Under the pieces are notes generated by a model. The model worked only from the letters and a program-made list of their open reading frames with translations, searched no databases and had not been told where the DNA came from. This document shows, piece after piece, positions 18,997-28,077 of a stretch of DNA of 35,483 nt. The stretch spans positions 1 through 35,483 of the forward strand of contig SVTA01000011.1 in the NCBI GenBank assembly GCA_015064005.1, given 5' to 3'. Every line of letters starts with the position of its first letter. Positions within the stretch are counted from its first letter, which is position 1. This stretch comes from Oscillospiraceae bacterium. Lineage in GTDB: Bacteria; Bacillota; Clostridia; Oscillospirales; CAG-272. A program made the position numbers and the translations under genes.

Positions 18997-19124
18997 TTTC
19001 CTCCCGATTGTACAAATTTTTCGTCCGTTTGGGCAAAGACGCGTCGCGCGCTTTATGCTACAATACATACACGGGGATGTCCCCATTATAACAAACAGAA
19101 AACGAAAAGTCAAGAAAGGAAACG

Positions 19125-20186
19125 ATGATGGAAAAGCTGAGAATGGGTCTGATTGGCTGTGGTGGAATGATGAAATCCCACGTGCGTGCCGTGCCGATGC
19201 TGCAGGACATCGATATTGTGGCGGTGTGTGATGTAGTGCGGGAGCGCGCCGAGGAGGTGGCCACCGTGCTGAATGATCCTGTTGTGGTGACCGATTATCA
19301 TGAGATGGTGGATTTGGTGGACTGCGTGCTGGTGGCGCTGCCGCATGATCTACACTATGAATGCGGTATGTTTTTTGCAAAGAGGGGCAAGCACGTGCTG
19401 ATGGAAAAGCCCCTTTGCAATTCCGAGGAGGAGTGCGTTTCGCTCATTGAAACCTGCGAGCGGATGGGGGTTGTGCTGATGTGCGGCTATCCCTTGCGTT
19501 TCTGGCCGGAGCTCGTCCGCTTGAAGGAGGAGCTTGACAGCGGCAAATACGGTCGCGTGATGCAGGTGTCGGTCTGGACGGAGCAGCTGACGGGCGCGGA
19601 CTGGCTGGAGAGGGAAATACCCGGCTGGGAAAGCTCTGCACGTTTGGGGGGCGGACAGTTTTTCAGTCACGGCTGCCATTACGTGGATCTGCTGCTGTGG
19701 TTCCTTGGCGAGCCTGTAAAGGGCATGCATTTCGGCACCCGTGTGGGCACGCCCTGGGTCATGCGGGAGGGCACCAGCATTGCGGGCTTTGTATTTGAAA
19801 ACGGAGCCTTGGGCTATCACGGCGCCACGTGGGGGGCCCGCGGCACACGGCTGGGGTGGGATCTGCAGATCCACACCGAAAAGGGCATGCTGGAATACGA
19901 GAACCACTCCGGTGAGGCAAGGCTCTACAACGGAAAGATCGAGCATATTCCCGGCGAGATCGAGAACGCGTACGACTATCGCGTGCTTTGGCGGCGGGAT
20001 GAGAAGAGTAACAAGCAGACTCAGTATGAGATCGCGCATTTCGCGGAGTGCATCCGCACGGGCAAAAAGCCCATAACGGATGGGCGCGCCGCGCTGCAGA
20101 GCTTGCGGATCATATGGAAAATGTACGACGCGGAAAAGGCGGGCGTCATTGCCGATCTGCGGGGGCTTGGATTGCCAAAGGATTGA
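19125..20186 (+). CDS. Gfo/Idh/MocA family oxidoreductase
   Basis: MGLIGCGGMMKSHV, GKHVLMEKPL, FFSHGCHYVDLLLWFLGE. Confidence 0.93.
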   Translation: MMEKLRMGLIGCGGMMKSHVRAVPMLQDIDIVAVCDVVRERAEEVATVLNDPVVVTDYHEMVDLVDCVLVALPHDLHYECGMFFAKRGKHVLMEKPLCNSEEECVSLIETCERMGVVLMCGYPLRFWPELVRLKEELDSGKYGRVMQVSVWTEQLTGADWLEREIPGWESSARLGGGQFFSHGCHYVDLLLWFLGEPVKGMHFGTRVGTPWVMREGTSIAGFVFENGALGYHGATWGARGTRLGWDLQIHTEKGMLEYENHSGEARLYNGKIEHIPGEIENAYDYRVLWRRDEKSNKQTQYEIAHFAECIRTGKKPITDGRAALQSLRIIWKMYDAEKAGVIADLRGLGLPKD

Positions 20187-20196
20187 TACGGAAAAG

Positions 20197-20228
20197 GGCG
20201 GATGCTTTTGAAGCATCCGCCTTTTTTG
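20197..20228. terminator. Intrinsic terminator between convergent oxidoreductase and recX genes
   Basis: GGCGGATGCTT-ttg-AAGCATCCGCC followed by TTTTTT. Confidence 0.85.
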
Positions 20229-20235
20229 GGGGGAT

Positions 20236-20889
20236 TTACACGTGGTCGAAGCGCTTGGCGGCGGTGCGGGAGAGGGCCTTTTTGATCTCCGGCATGGCGT
20301 AGCCGTAGCGCATCAGAGAGGCGACGGTTTTGGAAAGGGCGTCACCGCTGCCGGGGAACATCCGACGGCGGGTGATGAGCGTGGCGCAGCGCGCCACCTC
20401 GTCCTCGCAGGAAAGGCGTGCCATGGCGGCGGCCTCGGCTTCCTTTTCATAGCCCTTGGCGCGCAGATCCATCAAAATACGGCGGTTGCCCCAAAGCTTG
20501 GCCATGCCGCGCTCTGCTTCGCGCACGGCGCCCTCTTCCTCCCGGAGATAGCCGAGGTCAGCAAGCGCCTCGGTGGCTGCAGCGGCGGCGGCAGGGGAGG
20601 CTCCCCGCTGGCGCAGCTTTTGCCGCAGCGCCCTCTCAGAGCTACCACCGGCGGCAAGAATACGCATACCGGCGGTTATGGCGGCGGCAACGGCGGCCTC
20701 CTCACGATAAAAGGAGAGCATCTCCGGCGTGAGTGGACCCGTTTGGGGCAGAGCAGGAAGGCGGGAGGTCAGCACCGACAGCTTTTCCTGCTGTGCGGTG
20801 CCCGACTCCGCGCATGCTACGGTAAGGATCAGGTGAGCGCCGCCGTCGGCGGCGCTCACACGGCATAGGGTATAGTCGTTATTCGGCAT
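20236..20889 (-). CDS. recX: Regulatory protein RecX
   Basis: RecX-like helical repeats ([33 protein letters not shown]), overlaps the end of recA. Confidence 0.87.
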   Translation of the reverse strand: MPNNDYTLCRVSAADGGAHLILTVACAESGTAQQEKLSVLTSRLPALPQTGPLTPEMLSFYREEAAVAAAITAGMRILAAGGSSERALRQKLRQRGASPAAAAAATEALADLGYLREEEGAVREAERGMAKLWGNRRILMDLRAKGYEKEAEAAAMARLSCEDEVARCATLITRRRMFPGSGDALSKTVASLMRYGYAMPEIKKALSRTAAKRFDHV

Positions 20890-22006
20890 CGTCGTCCAGC
20901 TTCAGGCCCTGGAGATCGAAATCGTCCTCGTCATCCTCGTCCACGTCGAAGGGCTCCTCGCCCAGCGCCACGCGGCCGGATTCCTCGCGGATCTTCTGCT
21001 CGATCTCGGCAAAAAGTGCCTCGTCGGTTTCCAGCATCTTGCGGATGTTATCCTTGCCTTGGCCAAGGCGCTCGCCGTTGTAGGAAAACCACGAGCCGCT
21101 CTTCTGGATCACATCCAGCGCAAGGCCGATATCCACCAGCTCGCCGGCGCGGGAAATGCCCTTACCGTAGAGGATATCAAATTCAGCCACGCGGAAGGGC
21201 GGGGCCACCTTGTTCTTGACAATCTTGCACTTGACGTGGTTGCCGTAAATATCATTGCCGTTCTTGAGCTGCTCGGTCTTACGGACGTCAATGCGCACGG
21301 AGGCGTAATATTTCAGCGCGCGGCCACCGGTGGTGGTTTCGGGGTTGCCGTACATCACGCCCACCTTCTCGCGCAGCTGGTTGATGAAGATGACCACGGC
21401 GTTGCTCTTGGAGATGACCGCAGAAAGCTTACGCATGGCCTGGGACATCAGACGGGCCTGTACGCCCACCTGGGACTGACCCATATCGCCCTCGATCTCC
21501 TGGCGGGGAACCAGCGCCGCCACGGAGTCGATGACCACCACATCCACAGCGCCGGAGCGCACCAGCGCCTCGGTAATATCCAGCGCATCCTCGCCGCAGT
21601 CGGGCTGGGAAACCAGCAGGTTGTTGATATCCACGCCCAGCGCCTTGGCATAGATGGGGTCAAGGGCATGCTCGGCGTCAATGAAGGCGGCTTGACCGCC
21701 GGTCTTTTGCACCTCGGCTACGATATGCAGTGCCACGGTGGTCTTACCGGAGGACTCGGGGCCGTAGATTTCCACGATACGCCCGCGAGGAACGCCGCCG
21801 ATGCCGAGGGCCATATCCAGGGAAAGGGAGCCGGTATGCACGGCCTGCACCTCCAGCTGGGAGCTTTCACCCAGCTTCATGATCGTGCCGGCGCCGAAAT
21901 CACGCTCCAGCTGTCTGATAGCGGTATCCAGCGCCTTTTTGCGCTCTGCCGCGTCTGCGCCCACGAGAGAGGTGGCGGGTTTCTTGCTGCTTGTTGCCTT
22001 TGCCAT
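20879..22006 (-). CDS. recA: Recombinase RecA
   Basis: [64 protein letters not shown]; start set at MAKATSSKK. Confidence 0.98.
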   Translation of the reverse strand: MAKATSSKKPATSLVGADAAERKKALDTAIRQLERDFGAGTIMKLGESSQLEVQAVHTGSLSLDMALGIGGVPRGRIVEIYGPESSGKTTVALHIVAEVQKTGGQAAFIDAEHALDPIYAKALGVDINNLLVSQPDCGEDALDITEALVRSGAVDVVVIDSVAALVPRQEIEGDMGQSQVGVQARLMSQAMRKLSAVISKSNAVVIFINQLREKVGVMYGNPETTTGGRALKYYASVRIDVRKTEQLKNGNDIYGNHVKCKIVKNKVAPPFRVAEFDILYGKGISRAGELVDIGLALDVIQKSGSWFSYNGERLGQGKDNIRKMLETDEALFAEIEQKIREESGRVALGEEPFDVDEDDEDDFDLQGLKLDDDAE

Positions 22007-22049
22007 TTGATTGTACCGTCCTTTCGGTTGCGTTTTGTTCATTGACACC

Positions 22050-22078
22050 ATTATACGGCATGGCGCCCTGTTTGTCAA
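22050..22078 (-). promoter_or_regulatory. Consensus promoter of recA
   Basis: Minus strand TTGACA (22073-22078), 17 nt, TATAAT (22050-22055). Confidence 0.9.
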
Positions 22079-22214
22079 GAGGTTTTTGGAAGAATTTTTC
22101 CAAAATTGGAAAAATATTTTTACTTGGCCAGAGGAAAAACGGCGTGATGTACTTTTAAAATTCCGCTTTGAGGGTGTTCTGTATGCCGGAACAGCGTGCA
22201 GTATGGCAGCAAAA

Positions 22215-22250
22215 AAGCGGGGACACTTTTGCAAAAGTGTCCCCGCTTCC
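22215..22250. terminator. Intrinsic terminator downstream of the 456-aa protein gene
   Basis: AAGCGGGGACACTTTT-gc-AAAAGTGTCCCCGCTT with A/T tracts. Confidence 0.85.
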
Positions 22251-22258
22251 TTTTTCGT

Positions 22259-23629
22259 TTATTTCACCAGTGTGCCCTCGTAGGCGGTGAGCAGCTGGCC
22301 GTTGGAGAGGCGGCAGGCGATGCGCAGGCGGTGGTTGCCGTCGGCATAGCGCTGCAGCTGCTGCCAGATGGCGTCCTTTTTCTCGTAAAGCACGTTATCG
22401 AGGAGTGCGTCCTCCAGCGCCACCTGCTTCAGCTGGGCGGGGGAGGTGGTCATTTTTGCGTACATGCCGGCATACAGCTCCTTGGCAAAGACGTCGGTGA
22501 CGGCGGGCGCGTGCATGGCATTGAAGCTCTCGTTTCCGGCGTTGTCCAGCACGGTGAGATGGGTATCGGAAATATAATAGTTGGAGGTGATGGTCTCGGC
22601 GCGAAGCGCCTCCAGCGAAACGGTATCGCCCTTGTGGGAGAAGGTGATCTCGGGGACCTCTACCCGCGCCTTGCCGCACAGCTCCGGAACGGTGAAGGGA
22701 AGGAAGCCCTTTTCAAAGAGGTGGTCAAAGCTCCATTCCATATTTGCGCCCGCGCCGCCGTTGACCTTGATGCCCCAGTAGTTGCCCATGATGCGATAGG
22801 TATCGCCCTGATCGTTGAGGGGGGAGGCGAGATCTATGCCGCCCTTATCGGGATCGTCGGTGAGGAAGTTTGCCTTTTGCTCGGCGATGAACACATGGCT
22901 CTTTTCACCGTTGATGGAGCCGTCTCCGTTGTAGACCACCACGGGGTCAGCCACGCTCAGCACGGCGTGGCCGGTGCGCACGAAGCCGTCGGCGCGCTTG
23001 GTCTTGGCATAGGCCTTGAACATGACCTCCTTGCCGTTTTCGTCACAAAGCTGCTTGGTTTTGGGGCCGTGAGTGCCCTCCGGGGTGAGCGCATAATCAC
23101 CTACGGGTAAAAAGCCGTTGGCGGGGATCCAATCGTAGCTCCAGGTGCTGCCCATGTGGCCGGTGATCCGCGCCCAGGACCAGAAGCAGGTGGAGGAGCA
23201 GGAGTTGCCGAACACGGAGCTGCCCACATCGGGGTAGACGGTGTCCTTGTGCTTCCAGTTGAGGCGGCGGGTGCGCAGGATCGGCGACCAGTCCATTTCG
23301 CCGGTTTCGGCGTCGTAGAAGGGCAGCCAGCGGTAAAGGCAGCCGGCCGCGTTGCCCATATAGGGGGTGCCGCCGTAGTATTTCCCTTGCTCGAAGACGA
23401 TCTTGCTGCCCTCAAAGCCGTAGTGGGGGGTGATGTTCTTGATGTAATAGGAGTAGGATTCCCGATCCGGGAAGCGGGGGGTATAGGCAAAGGTGATCTG
23501 CAGCTTCATAAAGGCGACCACCACGTCGCGCAGCTCCTCCTCGGTCATATCGGGGGTGGCGATGGGAACCTGCTCGATGCCGTAGGCGAGGTTCAGTGCT
23601 TGGGGGATCTTTCGGCTGGTATCAGACAT
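22259..23629 (-). CDS. Uncharacterised 456-aa protein, possible NlpC/P60-like cysteine hydrolase fold
   Basis: Long ORF, SD-like GGAGAGCC; motif order GNSCSSTCFWSWARI ... PVGDYAL ... TGHAVLSVADPVVVY ... KSHVFIAEQ. Confidence 0.6.
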   Translation of the reverse strand: MSDTSRKIPQALNLAYGIEQVPIATPDMTEEELRDVVVAFMKLQITFAYTPRFPDRESYSYYIKNITPHYGFEGSKIVFEQGKYYGGTPYMGNAAGCLYRWLPFYDAETGEMDWSPILRTRRLNWKHKDTVYPDVGSSVFGNSCSSTCFWSWARITGHMGSTWSYDWIPANGFLPVGDYALTPEGTHGPKTKQLCDENGKEVMFKAYAKTKRADGFVRTGHAVLSVADPVVVYNGDGSINGEKSHVFIAEQKANFLTDDPDKGGIDLASPLNDQGDTYRIMGNYWGIKVNGGAGANMEWSFDHLFEKGFLPFTVPELCGKARVEVPEITFSHKGDTVSLEALRAETITSNYYISDTHLTVLDNAGNESFNAMHAPAVTDVFAKELYAGMYAKMTTSPAQLKQVALEDALLDNVLYEKKDAIWQQLQRYADGNHRLRIACRLSNGQLLTAYEGTLVK

Positions 23630-24115
23630 TGTGGCTCTCCTTTCTGCGGGGCGCTCGGCGCCCGATGAGGCTATTTTAGCGCACCGCGGCGGGTGTTGTC
23701 AAGTGGCGACGGTGGGGCGAGGGCAGATGTTTGCACAAAAGTGGGATTTTTTTGAACGATAATGGGATTTTAAGAGGAGCGGGCGCATTCTTGGCTTTTT
23801 CCGTGGAGCACAGAGCGACTACGCGGGTACGCGGGTAATGAAAAGCTGACGGGCGCGGCAAGGCGGTATTACAAGCGGTACAAGAAGATGTTTGACGCAT
23901 TCTCGGGGCGAAATCAGCAAAATAACGCCTTTGCAGGGGAGGCGAGTGGGGAGGTTGTCGAGGGTAAGAAAATACATATCATCAGCGCACGCAAAATAAA
24001 AAGCGGCAACGGTCAAGTGCTGGATGTGGAATCAACTGATTCTTCCCGTTCTCGCTCCAAGGGGCGGTTTTTGTGGATTTTTCTACATATGATATCTAAA
24101 TTAAATAAATCAGGC

Positions 24116-24144
24116 TTGACATTTTTCGGAAAAGATGCTATACT
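24116..24144 (+). promoter_or_regulatory. Promoter for the CNNM/CorC gene pair
   Basis: TTGACA (24116-24121), 17 nt, TATACT (24139-24144). Confidence 0.8.
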
Positions 24145-24190
24145 AATCTTTGTCTATAATTTCTAGAAAAAAGGAGTTGGTTTTTTTCTC

Positions 24191-25528
24191 ATGGACAGTA
24201 GTAGTATACCTTTATGGCTTGCGTTTCTTGCTTGCGTGATAGGCGGCGCCTATTTCGCGGCGACCGAGAGCTCGTTCTCGGCAGTAAACAAGATCAAGGT
24301 CAAGGCAATGGCAGACGACGGCAACAAGCGTGCCAAGGGTGTGGTATGGGTGCTGAACCACTTTGAAAAGGCGCTGACCACCCTGCTCGTTGGCAACAAC
24401 GTTACCAAGATCGCCGGTGCCTCCGTGTTCACCATCATTGCGACCAAGCTCTTTACCGGAGAGGGCGCTTTTGCCGACAAGGGCGTGGACGTCAACACCT
24501 TCGGCTTCTCCATCGCCTGCAGTGCGGCCTCCACGGCCATCATCTTCCTGTTCAGTGAGATGATCCCCAAGAGCTTTGCCAATGACCGCAGCACCTCTGT
24601 TTCGGTCTTTTTCCAGGGCTCGCTGCGGTTTTTGATGCGTGTGCTGACCCCCATTTCCGCCTTTTTCAATCTGATCACCACCGGTGCCACCAAGCTGTTT
24701 GGCGCCAAGGATGCCGAGCCCTCCATCACCCAGGAGGAGCTGGTTGAGATCATCGACACCGTCGAGGAGGAGGGCGTGGTGGACGAGGAGCGGGGCGATA
24801 TGCTGAAGTCCGCTCTGGAGTTTGACGAGATCCTGGTTGGGGATATCATGACCATGGCAAGAGATATGGATTATCTTTCCGCCACGGCCAGCACCAAGGA
24901 GGTGCTGGAGGTCATCCGTAACACCAACCATTCCCGCATTCCGGTGTTTGCTGCTAATAACCGTGCCATCGGCACGCTGCGTGTCCGTCATTTCCTGACG
25001 GAATACCGCCGCAACCCCAACGTTAACGTGAAGGCGATCATGGTGCCCCCGTACTTCGTTTCGGAGCATGCCAAGATCGACGACGTGCTGACCGATATGC
25101 GTCAGCATAAGCATCACATAGCCTTGGTGCGGGACGATGCCCGCAACGTGGTAGGCCTTGTGACCATTGAAGATATACTGGAGGAGCTGGTTGGTGAGAT
25201 CTTCGACGAGGAGGACGAGATCGACCAGAACTTCCGTACCCTGGGAGGAAACCGTTTCCTTGTCAATACCCACATGTCCATCGGTGAGCTTTACAGCCGC
25301 ATCGGTATGGAAAAGGCCCCCTCTGCCGTGGCAGCCAAGCCCCTGCTTGCGCTGATGCTGGAGACCTTCGGTCGCTTGCCCGCAGAGGAGGAGAGCTTCC
25401 TTTACCAGTGCTTTGAGATCACCGTGGAGACTGTGGAAAACGATTGCCCCACCTTTGCGCTGGTACATATGCTCAGCGACGAGGACCTGGTCGAGCACGC
25501 TGCTGCTGAAAAGGAGGTGGAGGCATGA
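24191..25528 (+). CDS. CNNM/DUF21 plus CBS-pair plus CorC_HlyC domain protein (HlyC/CorC family)
   Basis: FAATESSFSAVNKIKVKAMADDGNKRAK, VVGLVTIEDILEELVGEIFDEED. Confidence 0.93.
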   Translation: MDSSSIPLWLAFLACVIGGAYFAATESSFSAVNKIKVKAMADDGNKRAKGVVWVLNHFEKALTTLLVGNNVTKIAGASVFTIIATKLFTGEGAFADKGVDVNTFGFSIACSAASTAIIFLFSEMIPKSFANDRSTSVSVFFQGSLRFLMRVLTPISAFFNLITTGATKLFGAKDAEPSITQEELVEIIDTVEEEGVVDEERGDMLKSALEFDEILVGDIMTMARDMDYLSATASTKEVLEVIRNTNHSRIPVFAANNRAIGTLRVRHFLTEYRRNPNVNVKAIMVPPYFVSEHAKIDDVLTDMRQHKHHIALVRDDARNVVGLVTIEDILEELVGEIFDEEDEIDQNFRTLGGNRFLVNTHMSIGELYSRIGMEKAPSAVAAKPLLALMLETFGRLPAEEESFLYQCFEITVETVENDCPTFALVHMLSDEDLVEHAAAEKEVEA

Positions 25529-26835
25529 GCTTTGCTGAAAGCTTTGTGAAGATGTGGTGGGCATATCTTGTTATTTTCATTATGATCCTGCTGTCCGCGT
25601 TCTTCTCCGCTTCTGAAATTTCTTTCAATACCGCCAACAAAATGCGCCTGCGGAAGGCTGCCGAAAACGGCAGCAAAACCGCCAAGCTGGCGCACAGCAT
25701 CGCGGAAAAATTCACCATTTCACTGTCTGCCATTCTCGTTGGCAACAACCTTGCCAACATTGCCGTTTCGGTATGCAGCACGCTGATCGTGATGAACGTG
25801 TTCCCCCACAACGTGGGCACGGCATCCCTTGTGACCACTATTTTGGTTACCGTGATCATTCTGATCTGCGGTGAGATCGTACCCAAGGTGCTGGCCAAGC
25901 AGCATGCGGATACCGTGGCACGGTTTGTGTGCTTCCCCATTCGCATTCTGACCGTTATCCTCAGCCCTATCGTGGGTATTGTGATGGCGTTGCTCTTTGT
26001 GCTTCGAAAGCTGTGGGGCAGGGATCGCGCCGACGACGAGCCCACCGTGACCGAGGAGGAGCTTTCCTCTATCATCGAAACCGTTGAGGAGGAGGGCGTC
26101 ATTGACGAGGACCAGAGCGAGCTTTTGCAGTCTGCTCTTGAGTTCCACGATATCACCGTGGGCGAGATCATGACGCCCCGTACCAGCGTTACCGGCTTCG
26201 ATATCAACGACGAGGAGGAAAGCATTCGCGCGCTGATCGCGGATGCCAGCCAGTTCTCCCGCATGCCGGTTTACGACGGCAGCGTGGATAACGTGATCGG
26301 CATTCTTTCTCTCAACCGCTACTACAAGGCTGCCATGGATGAGGAAAAGCCCGACATCCGTGAGCTGCTGCTGCCCCCCTGCAAGCTCCACAAAACCATG
26401 AAGCTGCCCGCCGCGCTTGCCCGTATGCGGGAGCAGAAGATGCACCTTGCCATCGTCATTGACGAATTCGGTGGCACCCTTGGCGTGGTGACCATGGAGG
26501 ATATTCTGGAGGAGCTGGTGGGCGATATCTGGGACGATACCGACGTGATCGTCCGTGAGTGCTACGCCACCGGCGAGAACACCTTTGAGGTATCGGGCGA
26601 TATGAGCATTCAGGACTGCTTCCATGAGGTGGGCTTTGACATGCCTGCCGATTTCAAGTGCGAGTATACCACCATGGGCGGCTTTGCCGTGGAAATGCTG
26701 GAGGCCGATCCCCATGTAGGTGACAGCTTCCACTACGAAAATCTCTTCGTCATCGTTTCCGAGATGGAGGACGAGTGCGTCACCAAGCTGTCGCTGCTGG
26801 TGAAGCCCGTGGAAGCCGAGGAGGACGAGGAATAA
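25525..26835 (+). CDS. Second CNNM/DUF21 plus CBS-pair plus CorC_HlyC domain protein
   Basis: FSASEISFNTANKMRLRKAAENGSKTAK, GTLGVVTMEDILEELVGDIWDDTD; 4-nt overlap with the preceding paralogue. Confidence 0.93.
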   Translation: MSFAESFVKMWWAYLVIFIMILLSAFFSASEISFNTANKMRLRKAAENGSKTAKLAHSIAEKFTISLSAILVGNNLANIAVSVCSTLIVMNVFPHNVGTASLVTTILVTVIILICGEIVPKVLAKQHADTVARFVCFPIRILTVILSPIVGIVMALLFVLRKLWGRDRADDEPTVTEEELSSIIETVEEEGVIDEDQSELLQSALEFHDITVGEIMTPRTSVTGFDINDEEESIRALIADASQFSRMPVYDGSVDNVIGILSLNRYYKAAMDEEKPDIRELLLPPCKLHKTMKLPAALARMREQKMHLAIVIDEFGGTLGVVTMEDILEELVGDIWDDTDVIVRECYATGENTFEVSGDMSIQDCFHEVGFDMPADFKCEYTTMGGFAVEMLEADPHVGDSFHYENLFVIVSEMEDECVTKLSLLVKPVEAEEDEE

Positions 26836-26881
26836 CCCGACCCGTTTGCCGTATAAATATTAAAAAAGGAGGAAAAGCCCT

Positions 26882-27268
26882 ATGCCCATTCATGAGTCCG
26901 GCGAGAATTATCTGGAGCAGATACTCATTCTCTCAAGGCAGCTTGATAAGGTGCGTGCCATTGATATCGGCGCGGCGCTGGGCTTTTCCCGTCCCACCGT
27001 CAGTGTGATGCTGCGGGAGCTGCGAGAGAACGGCTTTGTGACCGCCGCCCCCAACGGCGGCCTCGCGTTGACCGAGGCGGGCAGGCTGGTGGCGGAGGAT
27101 ATGTACGCCCGGCACTGCCTGATCGCGGAGGTGCTGATGCATCTGGGCGTATCGAGGGAAACCGCCCTCACCGACGCCTGCAAGATCGAGCACGACATGA
27201 GCAACGAGACCTTCCTTTGCATCAAGGCCTATTATGATCGGCTGAAGGCCGACGGAGGACAGATGTGA
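26882..27268 (+). CDS. Metal-dependent transcriptional regulator, DtxR/MntR family
   Basis: HESGENYLEQILIL, GFSRPTVSVMLRELRENGFV, TDACKIEHDMSNETF; GGAGG SD. Confidence 0.9.
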   Translation: MPIHESGENYLEQILILSRQLDKVRAIDIGAALGFSRPTVSVMLRELRENGFVTAAPNGGLALTEAGRLVAEDMYARHCLIAEVLMHLGVSRETALTDACKIEHDMSNETFLCIKAYYDRLKADGGQM

Positions 27269-27711
27269 AGCACGTGGATATCTATACCGACGGCGCCTGC
27301 CGGGGAAATCCCGGCAGAGGCGGCTGGGGGGCGATTTTGGTTTACAACGGGCGGGAAAAGGAGCTTTCCGGCGGCGCACCCTATACCACCAACAACCGTA
27401 TGGAGCTTTCCGGCGTGATCGCGGCGCTGGCTGCGCTCCGGGAGCCCTGTGAGGTCACTCTGACCTCGGATTCCCGATACGTGGTGGAGGCCGTGAACAA
27501 CGGTTGGGCCGAGGGCTGGCGTGCCCGCGGCTGGAAGCGGGCGGACAAATCTCCTGCTCAAAATCCCGACCTGTGGGAGCAGCTTTTAGGGCTGCTGAAG
27601 AAGCACCAGGTCACCTTTAAATGGGTGCGCGGCCACACCGGGCACCCCTATAATGAGCGCTGTGATCAGCTGGCCACCGCCTTTGCGGATTCCTTTACGG
27701 AGGAGCAGTGA
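27265..27711 (+). CDS. rnhA: Ribonuclease HI
   Basis: DIYTDGACRGNPGRGGWGAIL, NNRMELSGVIAAL, TSDSRYVVEAV, RGHTGHPYNERCDQLA; GTG start overlapping the upstream stop. Confidence 0.95.
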   Translation: MKHVDIYTDGACRGNPGRGGWGAILVYNGREKELSGGAPYTTNNRMELSGVIAALAALREPCEVTLTSDSRYVVEAVNNGWAEGWRARGWKRADKSPAQNPDLWEQLLGLLKKHQVTFKWVRGHTGHPYNERCDQLATAFADSFTEEQ

Positions 27712-27724
27712 GGGCGGGGGAGCG

Positions 27725-27765
27725 AAGGGGCGGGACTTTCCCAAAAGTCCCGCCCCTTGTTTTTT
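27725..27765 (+). terminator. Intrinsic terminator after rnhA
   Basis: AAGGGGCGGGACTTT ... AAAGTCCCGCCCCTT followed by GTTTTTT. Confidence 0.85.
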
Positions 27766-27945
27766 GCGTTCGCACTCGCTTTTGGGGGGCTGTTTTTCAC
27801 TCAAATGTGAACATTTTGAATAAATTGTAAACGCCCGAGAACGCGCACCAGGGGCGGGTTTTTCCGTGCTTTTCGGCATTTTGCCATATTCTCTGTTCAA
27901 TTTTTGTTCAAATTTCCAAAAAGGTAGAAAACGGGTAAAAAACTC

Positions 27946-27974
27946 TTGACTATTCCGCGCAAATTGCGTATAAT
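27946..27974 (+). promoter_or_regulatory. Promoter for the large beta-helix protein
   Basis: TTGACT (27946-27951), 17 nt, TATAAT (27969-27974). Confidence 0.8.
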
Positions 27975-28077
27975 GTATTTGTAAAAATTGTTTGCACCTT
28001 GTTCGCATTTCGTTCACAATTCGGTGCGGCAATCCGGGGCCCTCGCGGCCTACTTTTTTACAAAAAGGAGAAAAATT

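Noticed and set aside
24212-25564. 450-aa minus-strand ORF
   Set aside because: Antisense to the first CNNM/CorC gene.
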